Shown piece by piece: positions 1 through 8,049 of a DNA stretch of 64,000 nt. How positions within the stretch are numbered: the stretch's first letter is position 1; every line of letters begins with the position of its first letter. The stretch spans positions 558,001 through 622,000 of the forward strand of contig DAOKYO010000001.1 of the NCBI GenBank assembly GCA_035326105.1, given 5' to 3'. The position numbers and the translations under genes were made by a program. This DNA comes from Bacilli bacterium. GTDB taxonomy: Bacteria > Bacillota_I > Bacilli_A > RFN20 > CAG-826. The notes under the pieces were generated by a model. It was not told where the DNA came from, searched no databases, and was given only the letters and a program-made list of their open reading frames with translations.

Positions 1-1797
1 TTAATTGATGAGTCACGGACTCCGCTTATTATTTCCGGCGGATCAAAAGCTTCGGCTTCCGCCTATCGCATCGCGGATCGATTCGTAAAGACACTGAAAC
101 GGGATACGCATTTTACCGTCGATATCAAGGATAAAACATGCAGTCTTACCGATGATGGAGTGAGTGTTGCCGAAAAAATGTTTGGCATTCCTAATCTATA
201 TAATCCGGAAAACAATGATCTTGTCCACCGAATTCACCAGGCATTAAAAGCTAATTACATTATGGGCCGCGATGTCGAGTATATGGTGGATGCCAATCAT
301 GAGATTCAACTTATTGATCAGTTTACTGGCCGGGTACTTAAAGGCCGGGAATATAGCGACGGACTCCAACAGGCAATTCAAGCTAAGGAAAATGTCGACA
401 TTAAACAAGAGACGATGACGATGGCGACGATTACTTACCAAAACTTCTTCCGGTTATATAAGAAACTTTCAGGTATGACAGGTACGGCCAAAACCGAAGA
501 GGAAGAATTTCAGAAAATATACAATATGCGGGTTATTACCATTCCCACCAATCGGCCGATTAAACGGCATGATGACATTGATTTGGTATTTGCCCATAAT
601 GAAGATAAATTGCAGGCGATGATTGCGGAAGTGAAAAAACGGCATGAAATCGGACAACCGATTCTTATTGGTACAACTTCAGTCGAATCATCGGAAAAAG
701 TTTCTCGTCTGTTGGAAGCTGAAGGCCTTATTCATAACACCTTGAATGCCAAGAATCACGAACGCGAAGCGGAAATTATCAAGCATGCTGGTGAAAAAGG
801 CGCAATTACAATTGCGACGAATATGGCCGGACGGGGAACGGATATTAAACTTGGGCCGGGCGTAGTTGAGGCTGGTGGACTATGTGTTTTCGGTACCGAG
901 CGGCACGAATCTCGCCGCATTGACAATCAGCTTAGAGGTCGTAGTGGTCGGCAAGGCGATCCCGGATACTCGCGCTTCTACGTGTCATTTGATGATGAAT
1001 TACTTCGGCGATTTGCAAGTGACTCAATGCAGAAATTAGCTGCGAATATGGGCAATGAGCCATTGGAGAATAAGATGTTCATGAATGCCATCACCGGTGC
1101 CCAAAAACGAATTGAGGGTCAAAACTTTGACACTCGTAAAAACTTACTTGATTATGATGATGTTCTCGCCAAGCAAAGAACAATTATCTATGCGCGCCGG
1201 GACAAGATATTATACGCGGAAAACATCAAGGATATCATCGATGATTTCTTTGCTACGACCGGGCACGCTTTGGCGGTTAAAGCCGTCAATCCTGAGGATA
1301 AGGCGGGGTTGGTGGAAGGCGAGCGCTTAAAAACAGTCGCGGAACCTCAATTCTTAGAACCAGGAACGATTGATCCTTCAGCTTACGACGAATCACAAGT
1401 TGAGGAAGTTGGAGATGATTTGGCAGTTCTGATGATGCGTCGATATGCTAAGCGGCGTAAAGAGTGGGGAGAGGAAATTGCTGGTCAGGTTGAGCGGAGC
1501 ATCGCGCTGCGTTCGGTCGATCGTAGTTGGACGCACCACATTGATACAATGGACAATTTACGGCAATCCATTCACCTTCGGGGTTATGCTAACCGCAATC
1601 CTCTGCAGGATTATGTTAATGAGGGCTATGCCCTATTTAAAGAAATGATGGATTCAATTTCCATTGAGGCGGTTCTTAACTTATTAAACGCTCAAGTTCA
1701 AATTAAGAAACCTGAGACACAAGAAGGTCAAAATCCGGATGCAACCAACGATGGATTAACGCCAGAAGAACCTGCTCTTGTTGCCAAAGAGCAGTAA
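1..1797 (+). CDS. secA: SecA preprotein translocase ATPase, 3' part
   Basis: ATP-driven motor that pushes preproteins through SecYEG. The reading frame is open from base 1 (LIDESRTPLIISG), so the first ~200 residues, with Walker A, lie outside the window; 598 codons are visible. Seen: the NBD2 helicase motifs TTSVES, ATNMAGRGTDIKLG and QLRGRSGRQGD, then the helical scaffold (NLLDYDDVL) and the HWD region (SVDRSWTHHIDTMDNLRQ). The C-terminus is a short acidic linker ending AKEQ, without the Cys-rich zinc domain that binds SecB or ribosomes in many SecAs. prfB follows after 11 bases with its AGGAG ribosome site just past the stop, an arrangement common in Firmicutes. An internal GTG at 160 is not the start. 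Confidence 0.97.
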   Translation, partial: LIDESRTPLIISGGSKASASAYRIADRFVKTLKRDTHFTVDIKDKTCSLTDDGVSVAEKMFGIPNLYNPENNDLVHRIHQALKANYIMGRDVEYMVDANHEIQLIDQFTGRVLKGREYSDGLQQAIQAKENVDIKQETMTMATITYQNFFRLYKKLSGMTGTAKTEEEEFQKIYNMRVITIPTNRPIKRHDDIDLVFAHNEDKLQAMIAEVKKRHEIGQPILIGTTSVESSEKVSRLLEAEGLIHNTLNAKNHEREAEIIKHAGEKGAITIATNMAGRGTDIKLGPGVVEAGGLCVFGTERHESRRIDNQLRGRSGRQGDPGYSRFYVSFDDELLRRFASDSMQKLAANMGNEPLENKMFMNAITGAQKRIEGQNFDTRKNLLDYDDVLAKQRTIIYARRDKILYAENIKDIIDDFFATTGHALAVKAVNPEDKAGLVEGERLKTVAEPQFLEPGTIDPSAYDESQVEEVGDDLAVLMMRRYAKRRKEWGEEIAGQVERSIALRSVDRSWTHHIDTMDNLRQSIHLRGYANRNPLQDYVNEGYALFKEMMDSISIEAVLNLLNAQVQIKKPETQEGQNPDATNDGLTPEEPALVAKEQ

Positions 1798-1808
1798 GAG
1801 GAGAATTT

Positions 1809-2916
1809 ATGGATATAGTTTTATTTCGTAATGAGGTCAACTTAGTCGCTGATCATATTCAACAGATTAGCGACTCCCTTTGACTTAGATAAATTAAAGA
1901 CAGTTGTTGCCGAAGATGAGAAAATAATGAATGAAGAGCATTTTTGGGATGACCAAAAAGCAGCTCTTTTAGTCGTGAATCGACTTAATGATCACCGCTC
2001 AAAACTAGAAAAGTTTTTGGCTATTCAATCTCAATTTCAGGATTTAAAAGAGATAGCTGATTTAGATAATGAAGAAGCAACCGATTTCTTGCCTTTGGCA
2101 ACGGAAGAATTAGAAGAATTAAAGACGAAAGTTGATGAACTGCGGCATCTGATTCTTTTTCAGGGCGAATATGATCACTTGAATGCCATCCTGGAAATTC
2201 ATAGTGGTGCGGGAGGAACAGAGTCCCAAGACTGGGCGAATATGCTTTATCGTATGTATGTTCGCTGGGCAGAAAAACACCGTTATAAAATTCAAATGGT
2301 AGATTTGCAAGAGGGTAATGAGGCGGGGGTAACCAGCGTTTCCTTTATTATTCGCGGCGCGAATGCATACGGCCTACTAAAAAGTGAGAAAGGCGTGCAT
2401 CGGCTGGTAAGAATATCCCCCTTTGATTCGGCGGGAAGACGCCATACTTCTTTTGCTTCGGTCAATGTTATTCCTGAATTTACCGATGAAGTCAACATTG
2501 ATATTAACGAGGCTGATTTAAGGGTCGATACCTATCGAAGTGGAGGAGCGGGCGGACAAAACGTCAACAAAGTGGAGACCGCCGTTCGCATAACGCACAT
2601 TCCGACCGGGATCGTTGTTTCCTGTCAAATTGAGCGGTCACAATTATCCAATCGCGAATTGGCGATGGGAATGTTGAAAAATCAATTATACCAACGGCAG
2701 CTACAAGAGAAGCAGGCGAAGATGAATAATATTATCGGTGAACAAAAGGCGATCGAATGGGGAAGTCAGATTCGTTCCTATGTTTTCTGTCCTTACACTT
2801 TAGTCAAAGATCACCGAACTGATTTTGAAACGGGTGACGTGCCTGCGGTTATGGATGGCGACATTGACGGATTTCTTTTTGCCTATTTAGAAAGCGAGGC
2901 GAAAAAGCATGACTGA
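1809..2916 (+). CDS. prfB: Peptide chain release factor 2, programmed +1 frameshift
   Basis: Terminates translation at UGA and UAA. Translation starts at ATG 1809 (AGGAG at 1799) and reads 24 codons to an in-frame TGA at 1881; a +1 shift on CTT continues at GAC 1882, giving about 368 residues, the normal RF2 length. Seen: the SPF codon-recognition tripeptide (RISPFDSAG) and the catalytic GGQ loop (RSGGAGGQNVNK). The frameshift makes RF2 regulate its own synthesis, as known for the family. The last 8 bases overlap the start of the YitT gene, suggesting translational coupling. Calling only the downstream frame, for example from ATG 1927, would lose the N-terminus. Confidence 0.97.
1866..1884 (+). 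promoter_or_regulatory. prfB programmed +1 frameshift site
   Basis: CTT TGA C at 1878-1884: slippery CTT, in-frame UGA stop, then C, the poor termination context typical of prfB. The preceding bases (ATTAGCGACTCC) do not contain the AGGGGG-type internal Shine-Dalgarno that normally sits three bases upstream. Confidence 0.9.
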
Positions 2917-3877
2917 AAAATTGAAAATTCGATGGACTAAGGAAGAATGGAAACGAAAAATCATCAATCTTAGTTTAATTATTGTCGGCTCCTTTGTCTT
3001 AGCTTTTGGCGCCGGAGTCTTTCTTGTCCCCGGCAATATTAATTCCGGTGGTTTAAGCGGACTAGGCATTATTGTTCTTCATCTTTCGCAAGGGTTAATC
3101 CCGGTCGACTTATTTGTTGCCGGAGCGATGGTAATTCTACTTTTAATCGGATTGATTTTCTTGGGAAAAGAATTTACTCTAAATACCCTTATCGCTTCGA
3201 TAGTGTATCCTTTGGCCCTATCCCTCGTTTTACGCGTTCCCTTCTTTCAACATATACCGGACCTTCTTTTTGTGAGCGACGGTGATGGAATATCGACGAG
3301 CAGTTATCTTATCGGTGGTCTTTTTGGCGGAGCCTTAACCGGTATTGGTGTCGGTTTGACTTTCCTAGGCGGCGGTTCAACTGGCGGATTGGACGTATTA
3401 ACGTTTATAATGTATAAGTATCTCCGATTAAAGCAATCGGTTGGCAGTTTGATTCTTGACGCCTCCATTGTCCTCGGGGGAATGATTATTCTAGGCGATC
3501 AATTTATTGTTGAGGGATTGATTGGAGTCATTGCCGCGGTGGTTTGTGCTCTAATGATTAACTTTGTTTTCACGGGCAAATCACAGACTTATGTGGCGAG
3601 TATCATTTCCAAAAAATGGGAAGCCATCAATGTTTTTATTCAAGATAAACTTCAACGCGGCACGACCATTATGGATGTCCGCGGAGGATATCAATTTGAT
3701 AACTACCGGATGATTATTGTCGTTTTTAGTCGGCGTGAGTATTTGGCTTTCTATGCGGGAGTGGGGCATATCGACCCCAAGGCATTTGTGACGGTTACCC
3801 AAGCCCAAAATGTCTTTGGCGAAGGCTTTAATCATCTCGACCATCATGCCAAACAGGGAAAGAAGACCAATGATTGA
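2909..3877 (+). CDS. YitT family membrane protein (DUF161/DUF2179)
   Basis: Integral membrane protein of unknown transport role. It has five or six hydrophobic segments between residues ~20 and 220, with Gly-rich family signatures (NSGGLSGLGI, FLGGGSTGGLDVL) in two similar halves, then a soluble DUF2179 domain (residues ~235-320, GTTIMDVRGGY) of the PII-like regulatory type. The length of 322 is slightly above the usual ~280-300. ATG 2909 overlaps the prfB stop and its own stop overlaps the uvrB start, so prfB-yitT-uvrB is a coupled operon. A second YitT paralogue lies at 24592-25503. The family is clear; the substrate is not known. Confidence 0.92.
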   Translation: MTEKLKIRWTKEEWKRKIINLSLIIVGSFVLAFGAGVFLVPGNINSGGLSGLGIIVLHLSQGLIPVDLFVAGAMVILLLIGLIFLGKEFTLNTLIASIVYPLALSLVLRVPFFQHIPDLLFVSDGDGISTSSYLIGGLFGGALTGIGVGLTFLGGGSTGGLDVLTFIMYKYLRLKQSVGSLILDASIVLGGMIILGDQFIVEGLIGVIAAVVCALMINFVFTGKSQTYVASIISKKWEAINVFIQDKLQRGTTIMDVRGGYQFDNYRMIIVVFSRREYLAFYAGVGHIDPKAFVTVTQAQNVFGEGFNHLDHHAKQGKKTND

Positions 3878-5843
3878 AGAAAAATTTAAAATTGTCAGTC
3901 CTTACAAGCCAACCGGCGATCAGCCGGAAGCCATCAAAGAGTTGGTTGCCGGCTTAAAGGAAGAAAAGAAGTTTCAAGTGCTACTCGGTGCGACCGGCAC
4001 CGGCAAAACTTTTACTATGGCCAATGTTATTGAGGCGGTGCAAAGACCCACTTTAGTTTTAGTGCATAATAAGACTTTGGCCGGGCAGCTTTATGCGGAA
4101 TTTAAAGAACTTTTTCCGCATAATCGGGTTGAATACTTCGTCTCCAATTTTGATTTTTATCAACCGGAAGCTTATTTGCCAAAATCGGACACTTATATTG
4201 AAAAAAGTGCGATGATGAATGAAGAAATTGAAATGCTTCGCACCTCGGCAATCAATTCGGTTTTAGAAAGGCGCGATACGATTATTGTGGCCTCAGTCGC
4301 TTCCATTTATGGACTGACTGACCCGGACGAATATCGGAATCTTGTTTTTGAAGTGCGAGTCGGCGAAGAAATTGACCGCAAGGCCTTTTTTAAGCGCTTG
4401 GTGGATGCTCAATATAAACGTAACAACATCGATCTTGCTCCGGGTTCATTCCGTGTCAACGGAGATATCATCGAGTTTGTCCCGGCATCGACGAATGAAT
4501 ATGCTATTCGTATCGACACTTTTGGCGATGAAATCGAAGATATCCAAATGGTCGATATTCTCACGGGGGAGATAAAAAAGAACTTTTCCACATATCCGAT
4601 TTTCCCGGCCTATGATCATGCCTCCACGCATGAAAGAATAAAGAAAGCTTGCAAAGGTATTCTTGATGAACTGGCGGAAAGATTGGCCTTTTTTCATAAC
4701 AATAATCAATTGCTTGAAGAGCAGAGAATTGATATGCGTACGCGGCAAGATGTTGAGAGTCTCCAGGAGTTTGGAATGTGTCCGGGCATTGAAAATTATT
4801 CTCGCCATATTGATGGTCGCGCCCCGGGAAGTCGCCCTTTTTGTCTAATTGACTATTTTCCGAAGGATTTCCTGCTTTTTGTCGATGAAAGTCATGTTTC
4901 ACTGCCGCAGGTACGAGGAATGTATAATGGGGATCGCGCTCGAAAAATGAATCTTGTTGATTATGGTTTTCGTTTGCCGAGTGCGTTGGACAACCGGCCT
5001 TTGCGTTTTGAAGAATTTGAACAAGCAATCAATCAGGTGATCTGCACCTCAGCAACTCCGGGGGATTATGAGTTGGGAAAAACGGGAGGACAATTTGTTG
5101 AACAAATCATTCGTCCGACCGGGCTTTTGGATCCGATTATTGATGTGCGAAAGACACTGGGACAAATCGACGATTTGGTCGATGAGATCAATAAGCGTAT
5201 CGCGCTTCATGAGCGGACGATGATTGTAACTTTAACGATTCGAATGGCAGAAGACCTTACCGACTATTTGAAGGGGAGAGGAATTAAGGTTGCCTATCTT
5301 CATAATGAAACTAAAACGTTGGAGCGGACGGAAATTATCTATCAGTTACGAAAAGGAAAATATGATGTTCTTGTCGGCATCAATCTTTTGCGGGAGGGAT
5401 TAGATATTCCGGAGGTTAGTTTAATTGCCATACTTGACGCCGACAAAGAAGGATTTCTGCGCTCGACTCGTTCGCTGATTCAGATTATCGGTCGGGCCGC
5501 ACGTAATGAACACGGCCGAGTAATTATGTATGCCGACAAAATGACCGATAGTATGAAAGAAGCGATTCAAGAAACCAATCGGCGGCGGGCGATACAAAGT
5601 CAGTATAATGAAGAAAATGGTATTGTTCCGATGACGATTATTAAAGAAATTCGTCCGCCAATTCATAACTTTGAACAGGAGAGTATGGTCGCAGACAAGA
5701 AATCGGCAAAGATGAGCAAGTCAGAAAAAATAAGATATGTTAAGCAACTAGAAAAGGATATGCGCGAAGCGGCTCGAACATTTGATTTTGAACGGGCGGC
5801 GGAGCTTCGGGATATTATTTTTGAATTAAAGGCGGAGGAATAA
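3870..5843 (+). CDS. uvrB: Excinuclease ABC subunit B
   Basis: Damage-verification helicase of nucleotide excision repair; it receives DNA from UvrA and positions UvrC. 657 residues, normal length. Seen: Walker A GATGTGKT, the beta-hairpin region YQPEAYLPKSDTYIEK, Walker B DESHV, helicase motifs GINLLREGLDIPEVSL and IIGRAARNEHGRV, and a C-terminal UVR motif (AARTFDFERAAELRD) that binds UvrC. The start is set at ATG 3870, preceded by AGGGAAAG and beginning MIEEKFKIVSPY; in-frame ATGs at 3810 and 3846 lie inside yitT and lack a ribosome site. uvrA and uvrC are not in the window. Confidence 0.98.
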   Translation: MIEEKFKIVSPYKPTGDQPEAIKELVAGLKEEKKFQVLLGATGTGKTFTMANVIEAVQRPTLVLVHNKTLAGQLYAEFKELFPHNRVEYFVSNFDFYQPEAYLPKSDTYIEKSAMMNEEIEMLRTSAINSVLERRDTIIVASVASIYGLTDPDEYRNLVFEVRVGEEIDRKAFFKRLVDAQYKRNNIDLAPGSFRVNGDIIEFVPASTNEYAIRIDTFGDEIEDIQMVDILTGEIKKNFSTYPIFPAYDHASTHERIKKACKGILDELAERLAFFHNNNQLLEEQRIDMRTRQDVESLQEFGMCPGIENYSRHIDGRAPGSRPFCLIDYFPKDFLLFVDESHVSLPQVRGMYNGDRARKMNLVDYGFRLPSALDNRPLRFEEFEQAINQVICTSATPGDYELGKTGGQFVEQIIRPTGLLDPIIDVRKTLGQIDDLVDEINKRIALHERTMIVTLTIRMAEDLTDYLKGRGIKVAYLHNETKTLERTEIIYQLRKGKYDVLVGINLLREGLDIPEVSLIAILDADKEGFLRSTRSLIQIIGRAARNEHGRVIMYADKMTDSMKEAIQETNRRRAIQSQYNEENGIVPMTIIKEIRPPIHNFEQESMVADKKSAKMSKSEKIRYVKQLEKDMREAARTFDFERAAELRDIIFELKAEE

Positions 5844-5844
5844 T

Positions 5845-6375
5845 ATGGAGCCAGAAGTAGTAAGTCCGGAGAATACCTATAGTGGAGATTTGTTTATCAT
5901 CCGCACACACCCGGCATTCAAAACCATTCGTATTACCTCGTTTGTACTTATTTTGCTAGCGGTGGCTTCCTTAGTCACCCTGCTAGCAACTCGCAACACG
6001 ACGGTAATGATTATCGCTGCCGTTGCCTTGATCATATGTGGATCGGGAGGATATTTTCTGAATAATGCCTCACGCAAGATGATAAAAAGAGAGAAAATTG
6101 GCGAATTTTCTTTAAACGGTTTTTTCCTTTTTAGCCGTCAAAGTGATGGCCATTATGATGAAACTATCGGTCAATTAATTAAATTTTCGGATGTTAGTTC
6201 AGTGGTGTTTGATATTCGTTATTTTAGCGATTACTTTTATGGAAAACTGACCATTATAGACGGGCAAGGTGGAACGAGCACCTTGGCAGAAATTCTCGCT
6301 ACCGAACAGTTGCTTAAACTCAAAGATGTGGAACCCAAACTAACTATCAATGCACCTTATGGACTTAAATTATGA
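5845..6375 (+). CDS. Small membrane protein of unknown function
   Basis: 176 residues starting one base after uvrB and overlapping the next gene by four bases (ATGA), so co-transcribed with both. Two adjacent hydrophobic helices (about residues 30-52 and 55-75) follow a short N-terminal region; the remaining ~100 residues are soluble, beta-rich and probably cytoplasmic. This PH-like bipartite layout suggests a membrane-anchored sensor or scaffold domain, but I recognise no specific family. The position between two DNA repair genes may be operon packing rather than function. Confidence 0.75.
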   Translation: MEPEVVSPENTYSGDLFIIRTHPAFKTIRITSFVLILLAVASLVTLLATRNTTVMIIAAVALIICGSGGYFLNNASRKMIKREKIGEFSLNGFFLFSRQSDGHYDETIGQLIKFSDVSSVVFDIRYFSDYFYGKLTIIDGQGGTSTLAEILATEQLLKLKDVEPKLTINAPYGLKL

Positions 6376-7067
6376 GCAACAGCGTTTCCCGACATCTCTT
6401 ATCACTTGCTAAAAATCGAGATACGAAGAAAGTGGCTTATTATTTTCCTTCACTCTCGTCGGATTACTTTTTAGGCTTATCCAATCCCGAAATAGCGGAA
6501 ATAAAGCGGAAAATACCAAAAGAGGACATTCTTCCTTTCTTGCAGGATCTTCCTCATGCCTATTATGAGGAGATGATAATTCATATTTTATTGATAACCA
6601 AGACGAAAGATATTTCTTTATTGCTGCAAGAGATCGATAAGTTATTACCTTTTCTTTGCTGCTGGGGTGAAACCGATAAACTGGCTTCGGAAGCAAAAAT
6701 TTTTCGCAGGCAGCCACAAGTCGGTTATGAAGCAATCAAAAGGTATCTTGCCGATGGAAGAATATATGTGAAACGCTTGGGGATTGTTCTTCTTTTGTCT
6801 TATTATATGGACGAAAATTTTCAAACTGAGCAAATGGAAATAGTTAGTTCCATTGTCAGTGATGATTATTACTTGGATATGGCGATTGCTTGGTATTTTT
6901 CATATGGTTTAATCAAGCAGTATGAATCAACAGTCGGCTACTTTGAAGAGCGAATCTTAAGTCATTCAATCCATCAAAAGAGCATTCAAAAAGCAATTGA
7001 TAGTTTCCGGGTATCGCCGGAACGAAAAAATTATTTAAAGACGCTTCGTTATAAAAAAGAGCCCTAA
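6372..7067 (+). CDS. DNA alkylation repair protein, AlkD-like HEAT-repeat family
   Basis: 231 residues, the usual length for the all-helical DNA alkylation repair family (AlkC/AlkD type), which excises N3- and N7-alkylated purines. Seen: family-typical stretches LPHAYYEEMIIHILL, CCWGETDKLASE, VKRLGIVLLLSYYMDE and DYYLDMAIAWYFSYGL, and a C-terminal KAIDSFRVSPE helix. The aligned Trp and Asp positions of the catalytic cleft (W in the CCWGETD segment, D in YYLDMA) appear kept. The start overlaps the previous stop as ATGA. A bidirectional terminator ends the operon just downstream. Clustering with uvrB makes a small repair operon. Confidence 0.88.
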   Translation: MSNSVSRHLLSLAKNRDTKKVAYYFPSLSSDYFLGLSNPEIAEIKRKIPKEDILPFLQDLPHAYYEEMIIHILLITKTKDISLLLQEIDKLLPFLCCWGETDKLASEAKIFRRQPQVGYEAIKRYLADGRIYVKRLGIVLLLSYYMDENFQTEQMEIVSSIVSDDYYLDMAIAWYFSYGLIKQYESTVGYFEERILSHSIHQKSIQKAIDSFRVSPERKNYLKTLRYKKEP

Positions 7068-7092
7068 GCAATGTTTGCTTAGGGCTCTTTTC
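7055..7092. terminator. Bidirectional intrinsic terminator
   Basis: AGAGCCCTAAGCAA and TTGCTTAGGGCTCT form a 14-bp stem flanked by A-runs and T-runs, serving the AlkD-like gene on + and hsp20 on -. Confidence 0.93.
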
Positions 7093-7095
7093 CCC

Positions 7096-7515
7096 TTACT
7101 CAATCAAGATGCGACCACTTTCATTGGACGCTTTCTCTTTTTTCGGGAAAGTTAAGATTAAGGTGCCGTTTTCCAGCTTGGCCTTAAAATCAGCTTCTTT
7201 CAGTCCGTCACCGACAAAATAGGTCCGTGACGCTTCTTCATACCGTTCACGATGATAGAAACCTTTATGATCCTTTTCTTCTTCTTGAGCTTTGACCTGA
7301 ATAGTAAGATAGCCGTTATCCAAGTGAACGCTGATATTGTCTTTTTTGATTCCCGGAACATCAACAGTCATTTGGTAAAGATTATCCTTTTCTTCAATGT
7401 CTGTGGCTAATAGCGATGATTGATTGGTCAACTCCTTCGACCAATCATCTTTAAAGGGCCAAAGATTCCACGGTTGTAAGACGGTACTTAAAAAGTTTTT
7501 TTCATTTCTCGACAT
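7096..7515 (-). CDS. Small heat-shock protein, Hsp20/alpha-crystallin
   Basis: ATP-independent holdase chaperone. 139 residues: N-terminal arm with LQPWNLWPF, an alpha-crystallin domain (about residues 38-130; YQMTVDVPGIKKDNISVHL, ENGTLILTFPKKE), and a short C-terminal tail with GRILIE, an IXI-like motif for oligomerisation. The start is ATG 7515 (MSRNEKNF), placed 4 bases after GGAGGTGAG; a start 11 codons earlier would bury the ribosome site. A CIRCE operator and sigma-A promoter lie directly upstream, so HrcA repression is expected. Confidence 0.95.
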   Translation of the reverse strand: MSRNEKNFLSTVLQPWNLWPFKDDWSKELTNQSSLLATDIEEKDNLYQMTVDVPGIKKDNISVHLDNGYLTIQVKAQEEEKDHKGFYHRERYEEASRTYFVGDGLKEADFKAKLENGTLILTFPKKEKASNESGRILIE

Positions 7516-7560
7516 ATAACTCACCTCCGTTTTTATTTGTTCCCTCATCGGGCAATTATA

Positions 7561-7588
7561 ATTTTAGCACGCTTTTTAGCACTGTCAA
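7561..7588 (-). promoter_or_regulatory. hsp20 sigma-A promoter
   Basis: On the minus strand TTGACA (7588-7583) and TAAAAT (7566-7561) are separated by 16 bases. The -35 box lies inside the CIRCE element. Confidence 0.8.
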
Positions 7589-7602
7589 TACGAGAGTGCT
7601 AA
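7576..7602 (-). promoter_or_regulatory. CIRCE element (HrcA operator)
   Basis: TTAGCACTG-N9-GAGTGCTAA, matching the CIRCE inverted repeat except for the innermost pair. An extra half-site (TTTTAGCAC) lies at 7563-7570 over the -10 box. HrcA binding would block the -35 box. Confidence 0.92.
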
Positions 7603-7763
7603 AATCTTTTGAAAATACGCATTGGCAATTAACAAAAGCGGACAAAAAACAGCCGGTCATAATAAAGAACAATCAATATAAGAGATAACGCAAATTAATT
7701 GTTTATTAAATAATCAAAATATAGTATTATAAATAAGCAAATAAGCGTTAGGAGCTCGTGACT

Positions 7764-7994
7764 ATGAATGCTTTAGATATTATCTTTATTATCATATCGG
7801 TGATAATAATTATTGTGACTCTTTTACAGGGTGGAAAAAGTGAAGGTGCTTCGGGAGCCATTACCGGCGGAGGCATGAATATCTTCGCGACGAATACGAA
7901 GGAAAGAGGCATCGATAAGGTGATTACAATTATTACCTTCATCTGTGCGATGGTTTTCTTCCTCGTTGCCATTCTCGTAAATGTGCTAAACTAA
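7764..7994 (+). CDS. secG: SecG preprotein translocase subunit
   Basis: Non-essential SecYEG subunit that flips topology during translocation. 76 residues: two hydrophobic helices (about 3-20 and 52-72) joined by the conserved Gly-rich loop LLQGGKSEGASGAITGG. The start is taken at ATG 7764, 9 bases after AGGAG; a GTG two codons earlier would be only 3 bases from it. Gene order secG-rnr is conserved in Firmicutes. A T-tailed hairpin separates it from rnr. Confidence 0.95.
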   Translation: MNALDIIFIIISVIIIIVTLLQGGKSEGASGAITGGGMNIFATNTKERGIDKVITIITFICAMVFFLVAILVNVLN

Positions 7995-8001
7995 AACAAA
8001 C

Positions 8002-8027
8002 ATGGGCTGCCTGGCAGCCCATTTTTA
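8002..8027 (+). terminator. Intrinsic terminator after secG
   Basis: ATGGGCTGCC / GGCAGCCCAT stem with a very short loop, followed by five Ts. It lies 23 bases before the rnr start, so it may act as an attenuator. Confidence 0.85.
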
Positions 8028-8049
8028 TTACGCGAGGTGATTTAATCAT

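Noticed and set aside
4446..5028. Overlapping minus-strand open frames of 120 and 155 codons
   Set aside because: They lie fully inside uvrB, have no ribosome site and show no family motif.
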